A stretch of DNA of 64,000 nucleotides from Gammaproteobacteria bacterium (GTDB lineage: Bacteria; Pseudomonadota; Gammaproteobacteria; Steroidobacterales; Foliamicaceae): NCBI GenBank assembly GCA_009838035.1, contig VXSK01000002.1, positions 1-64,000 of the forward strand, given 5' to 3'. Below are positions 16,140-25,251 of this stretch, piece by piece; within the stretch, counting starts at the first letter, position 1; every line of letters begins with the position of its first letter. Below the pieces are notes generated by a model. That model made no database searches. It worked only from the letters and a program-made list of their open reading frames with translations, and had not been told where the DNA came from. The position numbers and the translations under genes were made by a program.

Positions 16140-17288
16140 ATGGACAAGGAACAACTGGCCGAAATCCGGGAGGCGGTGCAAGCCGTGTGCGCCGACTTTC
16201 CGGGGGAGTACTGGCGCGATCTGGATCGCGAGCGGGCCTATCCCACGGAATTCACGCAGGCCATGACCGAGAGCGGTTTTCTGGGCGCGCTGATCCCCGA
16301 GGAGTACGGCGGCAGCGGCCTGGGCCTGGTGGCGGCCACGGCGATTCTGGAGGAAATACATCGCTCCGGCTGCAATGCCGGCGCCTGCCACGCGCAGATG
16401 TACACGATGGGCACGGTGCTCCGTCACGGCAGCAGCGAACAGAAGCAGCGCTGGCTGCCGGACATCGCCTCGGGCGATCTGCGCCTGCAGGCATTCGGGG
16501 TAACCGAACCGGGCAGCGGCACCGACACGCTGGCATTGCGCACGACCGCCCGGCTGGAGAACGGCGATTACGTCGTGAACGGTCAGAAAATCTGGACGTC
16601 GCGGGCGGAACACTCCGACCTGATGATCCTGCTGGCGCGGACCACCCCGCGCGAGGAGGTCCAGCGCCGAACGGAAGGCCTGTCCGTATTGATGGTGGAC
16701 ATGCGCGAGGCGCCCGGCCTGAGCATCACCCCGATCCGCACGATGATGAATCACGCCACCACACAGGTCTTCATGGATGACGTGCGCGTCCCGGCGGAGA
16801 ACCTGATCGGCGAGGAGGGGCAGGGCTTTCGCTACATCCTGGACGGGATGAACGCCGAGCGCACGCTGATCGCGTCGGAATGCATCGGCGACGGACGCTG
16901 GTTCATCGACAGGGCCGCCGCCTACGCCGGCGAGCGGGAAGTGTTCGGCCGGCCGATCGGCCGCAACCAGGGGGTGCAGTTCCCGATCGCCCGGGCCTAC
17001 GCCTCGATTGAAGCGGCCACCCTGATGGTCACTGACGCGGCGGAGAAATTCGACCGGGGGCTATCCGCCGGCAAGGAGGCCAATATGGCCAAGCTACTGG
17101 CTTCGGAAGCCGCCTGGGAAGCGGCGGAGGCCTGCGTTCAGACGTTCGGTGGATTCGGTTTCGCGGAGGAGTACGACGTGGAACGCAAGTTTCGCGAGAC
17201 GCGCCTTTACCTGGTCGCGCCCGTCTCCACCAACATGATCCTGAGCTACATCGGCCAGCACGTCCTCGGCATGCCGCGCTCTTATTGA
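16140..17288 (+). CDS. acyl-CoA dehydrogenase family protein
   Basis: The 382-residue FAD flavoenzyme has the full family layout: an N-terminal helical domain (GFLGALIPEEYGGSG), the signature FGVTEPGSGTDT near residue 120, the middle beta domain (VVNGQKIWTSRAEHSDL), a substrate-lid region, and the C-terminal QTFGGFGFAEEYDVER. It oxidises an acyl-CoA to the 2-enoyl-CoA and passes electrons to ETF. The substrate is not determined by sequence. The ATG at 16140 is preferred over a TTG at 16131. It lies 21 bp after the SDR gene and is probably in the same transcript. It converges with the di-haem/CRTAC1 gene. Confidence 0.9.
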   Translation: MDKEQLAEIREAVQAVCADFPGEYWRDLDRERAYPTEFTQAMTESGFLGALIPEEYGGSGLGLVAATAILEEIHRSGCNAGACHAQMYTMGTVLRHGSSEQKQRWLPDIASGDLRLQAFGVTEPGSGTDTLALRTTARLENGDYVVNGQKIWTSRAEHSDLMILLARTTPREEVQRRTEGLSVLMVDMREAPGLSITPIRTMMNHATTQVFMDDVRVPAENLIGEEGQGFRYILDGMNAERTLIASECIGDGRWFIDRAAAYAGEREVFGRPIGRNQGVQFPIARAYASIEAATLMVTDAAEKFDRGLSAGKEANMAKLLASEAAWEAAEACVQTFGGFGFAEEYDVERKFRETRLYLVAPVSTNMILSYIGQHVLGMPRSY

Positions 17289-17308
17289 CGCTTTACCGCG
17301 CCCTGTGC

Positions 17309-20300
17309 TCAGGGGGCGGGGCAGGCCGAATCGCCGAGGCGCTGGTCGAGCACGATGAACTGATTGGCCGCGACGTCCGCGCAAACGAGTTCGGCGCCGC
17401 CGGGCCATTCAACGCGAACGCTTTCGGCCATCGCCGCCTGCCCCAGCCCGAAATGCAGGTCCGGCGGGTTCTGGCTGTTGTAGTTGCTGTTCGCCTGGCT
17501 GAGCCTGAGCTGCGTCTGCGTGCCGAAACCCTGGCCGACGTCGGCCGTGACGGTCACCCGTGCGCCGAGGGCGTCGGTGTTCGGCGCAGCTCCTACCAGG
17601 CGGATGTTCAGGAAGGCCCGTCCCGACGCGCTGCCGGACTGGTTTTGGTAGAACTGCAGGCCGGTCGAATGATCGAGCAGCACGATGTCGATGTCGCCGT
17701 CGCGATCGTGGTCGAAGCAGGCGAGGCCGCGCCCTTCGGAGGGGGCGTCGATACGCCAGTCGTGCGCCGCCTCGGTAAACGTCCCATCGCCGTCGTTGAT
17801 GAACAGCCGCGAGGGTTTGGCCTGCAAGATGTCCTTGGTCAGCGTGTCGTATTCGGTTTTCGTGTCGTCGTCAAACGGGAAGTAGCCGAAACCGTTCACA
17901 TGGAAGATGTCGGCAAAACCGTCGTTATTGAAATCCGCCGCGCAGGCGCCCCAGCCCCAAAGGCCGTTCCGTACGCCGGCCGCGTCGGTGATGTCCTCGA
18001 ACGCGATCCCTTCCGCCGTGCTCGCGTTGCGGTAAAGGCGATTGCCGGTCCTGCCCCAGAGCCCGCGCGGTATGGTCGCATCGTAAATCGACGTTACGAA
18101 CCATTCGAGATTGCCGTCGTTATCGATATCGAGCAGCGCGCTGCCCATGCCGTTCTCGTCCGTGATTACGTCACGGTTGGTCTGGTCAACGAAGCTTGGT
18201 CCGTCGGACAACGAACCGGCGTTGTGCAGGGTCACGCTGGTCTCGAAATCCGAGGCGACCACGAGGTCGGTAAGCCCGTCGCCGGTGAAATCGGCGAAGG
18301 CCGGCGTGAAATTGAACTCCTGATTGATGTCGTTCGCGGTCGTGCCCGCCTGCGCGTCCCAAGGATAAAGCGTCGTGCCGTCGTTCTTCCACAGCGCGGG
18401 CGCCGTTCCCGCGGTCCCCAGGCCGGACCAGTGGCCAAGATAGAAATACGGGAAGCCGCTTGCGTCGAGCGGGGCGGCCGAAATGCCGTAGGTCGGGCGC
18501 GTCATGGGCAGATCGGCAATCGGTTCGTAGCGCCCCGATGCGTGCTTGGCGAACACCGGCACAGCAACGTCGAAGAGGTTGCCGAATAACAGCTCGCGGC
18601 GATAGTCGCCATTGAGATCTACGCTGGCGGCGCCCGTGTAACTCTTCTGGGTAAGGCCGTCAAGCCATTCGACGGCCTGGAACCACGAACCCTCCATGTT
18701 CCGATAGGTCCGTATGCCGGTTCGTTGGTCGCCGCCGGCAAAGACGATGTCGGCCCAGCAATCGTCGTCGAGGTAGGTTGCCGTTACGCCGCCGGCAATC
18801 ATTGCAACCTCCAGATTTTGCAGATCGTCGGTCCAGGTTTCGAACAGGTAACCGTGGCCGTCGATGAGTCCGAAGCCCGTATCGCTTCTGCGCCGGAACG
18901 CCAGGTTGCCGGTGTTGCGGGCGCCCGCAAGCCCATTGCCGCAGTTCTCGACGTCAGCGAAGGTCGCGAGCGGTTGGGTCGGCGGGAACGCGAGCGGGAC
19001 TTGTTCCGGATAGTCCTCCGGGCTGCTCGGGTTGAAGAAGACCGGCGCACCGGAAGAACGGTCGCGCACGAACAGATTGCCGTCCGGGTCGTCGTCCCCG
19101 GACGGCGTCCACGCATCGATGCAGTTCTCGTCGGTGACGCAGTCGTCGCTCAGTGTTTCGAGGAAAGCGACCAATTGATCGACTTCGTTGCCCGGCAAGG
19201 TCTGCGCGGGAAGAATGTCTTCGCTCGCGGCAAAGCTGGACGCGTCAATCGCAGCGCGCGTGTGCGGTTCGGCGTGATCGTATTCCATCCCGAGCCGGCT
19301 GAACTGGTCGAGCTCGAGCAGCATGAAATCGAAGCTGTTTACGCCTGCGCGTGGATCGGCATGGTAGGCGATCGCGTCGGCGAGCGTCGCGAAGCTGCCC
19401 GCGTGGCCATATGGCGCGGTTTCCGCCACGTTGAGCAGGCTCGGCGTTCGGAACGCGAAGCGGTCTGACTCCGCCAGCGTTTCAAGCCAGCGGCCAAGGT
19501 CGGACCGGTCGGCGCGCACGAATCCCCGGCCGAGCTGCGGAAAACCGACATTGTGGAACTTTTCGTCGGTAAAGCGGTCGCCCGCGTGGCATTGCGCGCA
19601 TCCGTGTCCGCCGTCGTCCGGATCGCGCAGGAACAGCAGGGCGCCGCGCTTGGCGTCATCCGAAATGGCGCCGTTTTCGCCGCCCAGGAACCGGCGCCAC
19701 GGCGTATCGACGAAAATCTGCGAGTTCATGTAGGCGCCCAGCGCGCGCTGCAAATTGGGCATGGTGATCACTTCGTCGGCCGCCGCCTCGGGCGTATCGA
19801 AGGCGAGCCGGAACTCCGCAAGCCAGTTGGCGGGACCGTTCGGATCCTGATTGAGCGCGGTATCGACTTCGCCGCGCAGCCGGCGGATCACGTGCCCCCG
19901 GTATTCGTCCGCCGTGCTGTATTCGGTGTAGCGGAATCCGCGCATCTCGTTGTTGTTGTTGAGCGGCAGCTTGGCCGAGAACTCAAGCAGACCCGACACC
20001 GGGCTTGAGTCGCTGCGCTGCCGGGATTCCGGAGTCTGGATGTGCTGTCCACGCCCGCCCGGCAGGGTTTCGTCGTCGAGCACGGCAATTCCGCCGTCGA
20101 AGGTCAGCACCCGGTCGAACAGTGCGGCGTTGAATGTCGTGGTCGAGTTCCGGTGCACGTTGGGGCCGCCGTCCGCTCGCGGATCAAGATCCTGCTCCGG
20201 ATCGACCTGGCGTCCGGGACCCAGCGTGGCGCTGTTTGCCGCCGCCACGCCCACTGCCAGCGACAGTCCGTCGCCGCCGGCGAAGTCGGGATGGTGGCAA

Positions 20301-20623
20301 CTGCCGCAGGACACGTCGAAGCTGGCCGAGAGCGTCTGCGTGAAGAATAGGAGTTGGCCCAGTTTCACGAGCGGATCGTCGTCGGGCCGGGTTTGCACGG
20401 CATCCCTGGGCGTCGCCGGATCGCCGTTGAGTTCCAGCTCGGTCACCGCGACGGCGCGAACGTCGTCGTTCAGGGGGTTGACCGGCGGCGGCGGTGGCGG
20501 CTGCGTGGGAGGCGGCGGGCTCGGCGGCGTACTGCCGCCACCACCGCCCCCGCAGGCCGCGAGCGTTACCGCCAGCAGCACCCCGAGCGCAGCGCCAGCC
20601 GCCTCATGCGGCCGCCTGTTCAT
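17309..20623 (-). CDS. lipoprotein fusing a MauG/CCP-type di-haem peroxidase to a CRTAC1-like FG-GAP and ASPIC/UnbV module
   Basis: The 1104-residue protein starts at ATG 20623, giving MNRRP and a lipobox ending LAAC (Cys24) followed by Gly and Pro tracts. About residues 60-490 form a di-haem cytochrome c peroxidase domain. Haem sites are CGSCH (106-110) and CAQCH (342-346), with GDRFTDEKFHNVGF and FRTPSLLNVAETAPYGHAGSF as in MauG and MbnH. From about 600 to 990 come FG-GAP/VCBS repeats with Ca-binding DxNxDG-like loops (DFNNDGFAD, DIDNDGNLE). An ASPIC/UnbV domain (about 1000-1090) ends the protein. The fusion is unusual. It is the last gene of an operon with a TlpA-like lipoprotein (4-bp gap) and a TonB receptor. 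I infer secreted oxidation of a captured ligand or protein. Confidence 0.9.
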   Translation of the reverse strand: MNRRPHEAAGAALGVLLAVTLAACGGGGGGSTPPSPPPPTQPPPPPPVNPLNDDVRAVAVTELELNGDPATPRDAVQTRPDDDPLVKLGQLLFFTQTLSASFDVSCGSCHHPDFAGGDGLSLAVGVAAANSATLGPGRQVDPEQDLDPRADGGPNVHRNSTTTFNAALFDRVLTFDGGIAVLDDETLPGGRGQHIQTPESRQRSDSSPVSGLLEFSAKLPLNNNNEMRGFRYTEYSTADEYRGHVIRRLRGEVDTALNQDPNGPANWLAEFRLAFDTPEAAADEVITMPNLQRALGAYMNSQIFVDTPWRRFLGGENGAISDDAKRGALLFLRDPDDGGHGCAQCHAGDRFTDEKFHNVGFPQLGRGFVRADRSDLGRWLETLAESDRFAFRTPSLLNVAETAPYGHAGSFATLADAIAYHADPRAGVNSFDFMLLELDQFSRLGMEYDHAEPHTRAAIDASSFAASEDILPAQTLPGNEVDQLVAFLETLSDDCVTDENCIDAWTPSGDDDPDGNLFVRDRSSGAPVFFNPSSPEDYPEQVPLAFPPTQPLATFADVENCGNGLAGARNTGNLAFRRRSDTGFGLIDGHGYLFETWTDDLQNLEVAMIAGGVTATYLDDDCWADIVFAGGDQRTGIRTYRNMEGSWFQAVEWLDGLTQKSYTGAASVDLNGDYRRELLFGNLFDVAVPVFAKHASGRYEPIADLPMTRPTYGISAAPLDASGFPYFYLGHWSGLGTAGTAPALWKNDGTTLYPWDAQAGTTANDINQEFNFTPAFADFTGDGLTDLVVASDFETSVTLHNAGSLSDGPSFVDQTNRDVITDENGMGSALLDIDNDGNLEWFVTSIYDATIPRGLWGRTGNRLYRNASTAEGIAFEDITDAAGVRNGLWGWGACAADFNNDGFADIFHVNGFGYFPFDDDTKTEYDTLTKDILQAKPSRLFINDGDGTFTEAAHDWRIDAPSEGRGLACFDHDRDGDIDIVLLDHSTGLQFYQNQSGSASGRAFLNIRLVGAAPNTDALGARVTVTADVGQGFGTQTQLRLSQANSNYNSQNPPDLHFGLGQAAMAESVRVEWPGGAELVCADVAANQFIVLDQRLGDSACPAP

Positions 20624-20627
20624 TGAC

Positions 20628-21869
20628 TTACTGATCGGAGGGCGAAGGAACACCGTCGATCAGTTCGGCCAGCTTTACGTCGAGTTTTTCGCCGCGCAGG
20701 TTCTTTGCCACGATGGTTCCTTCAGTGTCGATCAGAAAGTTCATCGGGATTGCGGTCACGCCGAATTGCGCGGGGACGGGGCTGTCGTAGGCAAGCAGGT
20801 CGCTGGTATTGATCCAGGGGATGGCGTCTTCCTCGCTGGCTTCGAACCAGTCATCGCGGTCGTCGTCCAGCGAAAATGCAAAAATCTCGAAACCCTCGGG
20901 CCCGTAGTGCTCGTAGCTCGCTATGAGGTTGGGGTTCTCCGCGCGGCAGGGTCCGCACCAGGAAGCCCAGAACTCCACCAGCGTGAAATTGTTCGCCGTC
21001 CGCGAGTCCTGCAGGTGATACTCAAGTTCGTCCAGGCCGATGCTCGAAAAGTCCTCGACCTGCGCGCCTTCCTGCATGGCTGCGTAGGCGGCCCGCAATT
21101 CGATCCCCTTGTTGACCCGGCTGCGCATGGCCACCAGGGCAGGGTGGGCGCCAAGCTCAGTCTCCAGCGCGTTCAGGCGCGTAAGAGCGTCCTGGCCCCC
21201 GAGGCCGCCAAGCTGCACCGCGTAAAGGCTGGCCAGTGGGTCGTCCGGCGATTCCGCAATCGCGCGCAGGGCATCGAAGCGAATCTTGTTCAGGGCCCGG
21301 TAGCGTTCCCAGGATTCGTCCTGGAGCTCTTCATAGCCCTCGTCGCCCTCTTCCAATCCCTTGCGCCGATCCATGACGTCCCGGTAGGCATTCAGGGCCT
21401 CGTCGTATTCGTCGCTGTCCTGCCAGCTGGAAACAATCTGCTGCTGATACGGCCCGCCCCGGGCCCTCAGCCCAGCCACGTCGCCAGCGTACACAATAGT
21501 GATATCCACGGGCTCGAGGATGAACTGCACCGATCCCTTCGATTCTTCGTCGACGTTCATGACCGACAGCCGGACCGCTCCGCCCTGGTCGAATTCGGCT
21601 GTCAACTCGAACTCCCCGCCATTGATTTCCGCGCGGACGATCTCGTCGGAACCCCCAAGCACCGAATTTCCGCGGCTCAGCACTGCTTCGCCTTCCTCAA
21701 GCAGTTCGATCAAATTGCCGGAAATGGTGTATTGCGGTGTGGTATCGGCGCTCGCCACAGGTTCCCGCGAATTACCGCAACCCCATGCTGTCAGCGCATA
21801 GCAGGCGACAATCACGGTCAAGGGAAAGAGCCTCTTCGAGAGGAGAAGCCCAGTGTGATTATGTTTCAT
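20628..21869 (-). CDS. TlpA/AhpC-type thioredoxin-fold lipoprotein
   Basis: The 413-residue protein has an N-terminal signal ending near TAWGC (Cys31, probable lipid attachment). A beta-rich DUF4369-like region (about 45-130) and an alpha-helical middle follow, then a C-terminal thioredoxin domain with FWASWCGPC and the cis-Pro region GVTAIPMNFLID. It would act as a periplasmic thiol-disulfide reductase or haem/thiol-maturation partner. The start at ATG 21869 avoids an implausible upstream extension. It lies 4 bp before the di-haem/CRTAC1 gene and about 120 bp after the TonB receptor. Cytochrome c maturation or protection of the haem protein is a reasonable role, inferred from context. Confidence 0.88.
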   Translation of the reverse strand: MKHNHTGLLLSKRLFPLTVIVACYALTAWGCGNSREPVASADTTPQYTISGNLIELLEEGEAVLSRGNSVLGGSDEIVRAEINGGEFELTAEFDQGGAVRLSVMNVDEESKGSVQFILEPVDITIVYAGDVAGLRARGGPYQQQIVSSWQDSDEYDEALNAYRDVMDRRKGLEEGDEGYEELQDESWERYRALNKIRFDALRAIAESPDDPLASLYAVQLGGLGGQDALTRLNALETELGAHPALVAMRSRVNKGIELRAAYAAMQEGAQVEDFSSIGLDELEYHLQDSRTANNFTLVEFWASWCGPCRAENPNLIASYEHYGPEGFEIFAFSLDDDRDDWFEASEEDAIPWINTSDLLAYDSPVPAQFGVTAIPMNFLIDTEGTIVAKNLRGEKLDVKLAELIDGVPSPSDQ

Positions 21870-21906
21870 ACGTGTTCTCCAGCCGAAAACTTGCGCCTTG
21901 ACGACG

Positions 21907-21941
21907 GCGCCCGTCGCCACCGGGAGGGCAGCGACGGGCGC
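21907..21941 (-). other. intercistronic hairpin between TonB receptor and TlpA-like gene
   Basis: GCGCCCGTCGC (21907-21917) and GCGACGGGCGC (21931-21941) are perfectly complementary over 11 bp with a 13-nt loop. In the minus-strand direction of the operon no U-tract follows, so it is more likely an mRNA-stability or processing element than a terminator. On the plus strand a T-run (21946-21950) follows, which could stop antisense transcription. Confidence 0.6.
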
Positions 21942-21992
21942 AGCATTTTTCGACAGTTCCTTATTCTCAAACGGTCAAGCCATTCCTCACGG

Positions 21993-24900
21993 TCAGAACG
22001 ACTTGTGTATGTTCAAGCGGTAGGAGCGTCCCTGGGTCCATTCCGTGAGCGGATTGATCTGATTCGTGGCGCGTTCGCCGGTTGACTCGGTTATCCGCGT
22101 GTACTTGGAAAAGGCATTGGTCAGGTTATTCACCGTTAGCGTCAACTCAACGCCCCTCAGCCAGTTCGGGGATGAGAATAGAGTGTTGTCGTCAAATCCG
22201 TAACCCAGTACCAGGTCGTAGAGCGTTGCCGGCTCGTCTATATAGGAGAAAAAGCTGCCGATGCGCCGGGTTTCGTCACCTCCCTCTACGTCGAGGCTGA
22301 GGAACAGGCTCCCGCGCGACCAGGTGAACTGTGCGGTGGTCTTGTGTTTGGGAACCGGTGGCAAGACGGTGTCTTCCGGCCCGGAATCGTCACGGCTTGT
22401 CACCAGGTCATGCACAATGCCGCTGGCGGGGTCCACTTGTACCCTGTGCTTGTTGGTGTAGGTGCGCCGAACGGTGATGTTGTATTCGTTAAGGCCCATC
22501 TCCCACTCGTAACGGAACTCGTAGTCAATACCCGAGCGTTCGAGCGCCGAGACGTTGATCCAGCGGTCATCCAACACGTAGATGTCATCCGCTTCGATAT
22601 ACATCACGTTGGACGGCAGGTCATCGAGGTAGATGATCGGCACCGGCAGCTTGTAGATCCGGTCCTTGTAATCCGTGTCGCTCCAGGCCACCTTGAAGAA
22701 AACGCCGGGCAGAAAAGCCGGAGAAAATTCGCCCGACAGGCTCAGCGTGTCGGCGGTTTCGGACTTGAGTTGATCATTTCCGCCGCTGTATCCGAATACC
22801 TTGTCGCCGGGCAGCGTAGTGATCGAGCCGCTCCCGCCTGGTCGGTAATACCACAATGACCGGGGGTTGCTCTCGTACAGGGACTTTTGCAGCAACTGAT
22901 TCAGTTGCGGCGCCACAAAGGCAGTCGAAACGTTTGCCTTGAACAGCATGCTGTCGTTCGGGCGATACACCGCCCCCCCGGACCAGGTGAATTCGCTTCC
23001 CGGATCCTTGGCTTCGACCGACTCGGCTGTCGCGGATTCCGTTTGCCGGTAATCGACTTCCACGTTCGAGTAGGAGTCGTAGCGCCCGGAAAACGTAAGG
23101 TTGAGGCGCTGGATGCCTGACATGGCGTTATCGGCGCCAATCAGCGGTATAAGGCCTTCCACAAAGGCGGCGTGGTTATCGCGGCTGATCTGGGTGTTGA
23201 ACGGAGAGCTGCCCGTTGCTGTGGCGCTGGCCAGATAGTTGGCCATTTCATTGAATGAATCCAGGGTGTCCTGACGGTAGTCGTAGCCCACCACCAGCGC
23301 TATCGTGCCGCCCGGAGCGCTGAACAGTTCGCCCCGCGCCAGGGCCTCGAATTGCAGTTGTTCATTCTTCGCCCCGGAGTACACGTCAGGGATGATGTAC
23401 GGGGAGATATCGCCGAACGGGTTGATGGGATCAGGCGGGGCGCCGTAAACGGTGCAGTTGCCGCCGAAGAAGGAGCTGTAGCTGTAGCGGGTGCCGCCCA
23501 GCTCCGCTACCTTGTCCGCGCACGCCGGTTCCAGGATGCGGCTGAAGCGGCCAATGACGGCCTCGCTTACTCCATCTGAATTGACTCCGAGGCCATACGC
23601 CGGATCCCTGACGTTCAGGCGCTGTGTGTCCGTTTCGGAGCTCGAACTGCTGAAATCCGCTTGCCAGGACCAGGTGCCGAACGTTCCTTCCACGCCCAGG
23701 CCCACATACAACTCGTCCCTCGTCGAGTCATACGTGGTGGGCGGATAATCGGGCGTCGTGCCGGTCAGCGATACCTGGGTCCCGAAGGGATTGAAGGGGC
23801 TGTTGGCGTGCAGCGTTCCGCCAACCTGGATAAGACCGGATTCCTGTTCGGCGTCCTTTCGCGTGGCCCGGATGTTGCCGTGCAGAACCAGCGTGCCGGC
23901 CAACTCCTGGTCAACCCCGAGAAAAACCGAGTGGCGCTGGCGTTCCGGCCGCAGGCTGTAGCCCTGCTCGGCAGCCTCGCCCCAGTGCGGCTCGCCGACA
24001 ATGTCGAGAGAACTCAGGCTGTCGGTGTGCTGGAAGCCGGCCGGCAGCGTGAAGTCATTGACGCAGGTGGCCATGGTTTGCTGCTCGGCATCCAGAGCGG
24101 CGTATTCATCCCGGGTGATGACCCGGCCGCCAAGCTCGTACACCACTGCGCGCCGTCGATCCCAGATGGGGGCATCGGAGTTACAGCCATCATCGAAGAA
24201 ATTGGTCCAGACGCGAATCTGCGGGCCGGCCGCGGTGTTCTTTTGATTGGTGGTCAGCAGGGTGCTTCGGTTCGATACAATGATCGAATCACGGTTGGAA
24301 GCGTCCAGGCCGGTATCGCGGAAGTACTCGTAACCGGCGTTCAGGCGCCCGCTTCCCCAGGAAAAGCCGCCGCCGATATTGCCTTGCGTTTCGCTGTAGC
24401 CGCTCTTGTGCGGGCGGCCGTAGTTCAAATCCAGTTCCACTCCGGCGTAGTCGCGGCGCGTAATGATGTTCACCACGCCGCCCACTGCGTCCGAGCCGTA
24501 GATGGCGGATGCGCCGTCGAGCAGGATTTCAATGCGATCCACCATTGACAGCGGAATCGTGGAAATATCGGTCACTCCACCCAGAATACCGCTGTAACCC
24601 ACTCGCCTGCCATCGATGAGAATAAGCGTGGATTCGCTGCCCAGACCGCGCAGGTTCACGGTGGACGCGCCGGTCACGTTGCGCGCGCCGTTCAGCGTGG
24701 AGCCGTATGTTTCGTTGGTGGAGTTAACGTTTTGCGGAAGTTGCCGCAGAACGCGCGCCAGCGTGAGTTCTCCCGAAGCGCGGATGTCCTCGCGATCCAG
24801 CACGACAAGGTTACCGGACAGCTCGGAGGGCGGGCGGTTCAGGCGGCTGCCGGTGACCCGCACGTCGGCCAGTTCCAGAGCTTCCTCGTATTCCGCATCG

Positions 24901-25028
24901 CCGGCCTCTTCCTGGGCTGTAGCGACGCCAATGCTCAGTGCCAATCCTGCAATGACTGAAAGAAGCCAGGCAAAAGCCGATCCCGATTTTCGCCAGGTAA
25001 GGTCTCTGTGTTCGTCAAGTCTGTTCAT
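21993..25028 (-). CDS. TonB-dependent outer-membrane receptor
   Basis: The product has 1011 residues when started at ATG 25028 (MNRLDEH), which has GGGGC upstream and gives a signal peptide ending GVATAQ. The plug domain (about 45-200) carries VTGSRLNRP, TLILIDGRRVGYSG, DRIEILLDGASAIYGSDAVGGVVNIITRR. The long barrel ends at a terminal Phe (HKSF). An upstream in-frame start would add 22 residues ahead of the signal peptide and is rejected. It is the first gene of the operon that continues into the TlpA-like lipoprotein and the di-haem/CRTAC1 fusion. This is reminiscent in outline of methanobactin-type receptor plus MbnH loci, although no MbnP or precursor peptide is visible. Confidence 0.92.
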   Translation of the reverse strand: MNRLDEHRDLTWRKSGSAFAWLLSVIAGLALSIGVATAQEEAGDAEYEEALELADVRVTGSRLNRPPSELSGNLVVLDREDIRASGELTLARVLRQLPQNVNSTNETYGSTLNGARNVTGASTVNLRGLGSESTLILIDGRRVGYSGILGGVTDISTIPLSMVDRIEILLDGASAIYGSDAVGGVVNIITRRDYAGVELDLNYGRPHKSGYSETQGNIGGGFSWGSGRLNAGYEYFRDTGLDASNRDSIIVSNRSTLLTTNQKNTAAGPQIRVWTNFFDDGCNSDAPIWDRRRAVVYELGGRVITRDEYAALDAEQQTMATCVNDFTLPAGFQHTDSLSSLDIVGEPHWGEAAEQGYSLRPERQRHSVFLGVDQELAGTLVLHGNIRATRKDAEQESGLIQVGGTLHANSPFNPFGTQVSLTGTTPDYPPTTYDSTRDELYVGLGVEGTFGTWSWQADFSSSSSETDTQRLNVRDPAYGLGVNSDGVSEAVIGRFSRILEPACADKVAELGGTRYSYSSFFGGNCTVYGAPPDPINPFGDISPYIIPDVYSGAKNEQLQFEALARGELFSAPGGTIALVVGYDYRQDTLDSFNEMANYLASATATGSSPFNTQISRDNHAAFVEGLIPLIGADNAMSGIQRLNLTFSGRYDSYSNVEVDYRQTESATAESVEAKDPGSEFTWSGGAVYRPNDSMLFKANVSTAFVAPQLNQLLQKSLYESNPRSLWYYRPGGSGSITTLPGDKVFGYSGGNDQLKSETADTLSLSGEFSPAFLPGVFFKVAWSDTDYKDRIYKLPVPIIYLDDLPSNVMYIEADDIYVLDDRWINVSALERSGIDYEFRYEWEMGLNEYNITVRRTYTNKHRVQVDPASGIVHDLVTSRDDSGPEDTVLPPVPKHKTTAQFTWSRGSLFLSLDVEGGDETRRIGSFFSYIDEPATLYDLVLGYGFDDNTLFSSPNWLRGVELTLTVNNLTNAFSKYTRITESTGERATNQINPLTEWTQGRSYRLNIHKSF

Positions 25029-25191
25029 GTGTGTTGCCCCTAAGTGTGTTGGGAAGCGGAAGAGGCGCTCCCCGCCAATCGACCTACTATACACCTTCGA
25101 GACCTACATTTTGGCGGGATTCCCGAACGGCCGGGAAGCCCGCAATGGTGCCAAATTGCGTCGTCCGGCCATAGGGAAAACAGGGCATCGG

Positions 25192-25200
25192 TGGTAGAAT
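25192..25200 (+). promoter_or_regulatory. extended -10 promoter of gyrA
   Basis: TGGTAGAAT matches the extended -10 consensus TGnTATAAT. No good -35 is visible at 17 bp, which fits an extended -10 promoter. Transcription would begin near 25207, leaving a leader of about 45 bases before gyrA. Confidence 0.5.
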
Positions 25201-25206
25201 TGACGG

Positions 25207-25251
25207 CGTAGAAACCGCTATGCGCCGCCTTTGACGCGGCGCGTTTTTTGC
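25207..25251 (+). promoter_or_regulatory. gyrA leader with mini-ORF and terminator-like hairpin
   Basis: GCGCCGC (25222-25228) pairs with GCGGCGC (25236-25242), and six T residues (25244-25249) follow, ending 2 bases before the gyrA ATG. A four-codon frame ATG CGC CGC CTT TGA (25220-25234) overlaps the left arm. No Shine-Dalgarno is present between the hairpin and the ATG. The arrangement could be an attenuator or a translational control element. Confidence 0.55.

Noticed and set aside
19950-22085. A 711-codon plus-strand open frame
   Set aside because: It is antisense to the di-haem/CRTAC1 and TlpA-like genes, which have clear motifs; its own translation is low-complexity without a recognisable domain.
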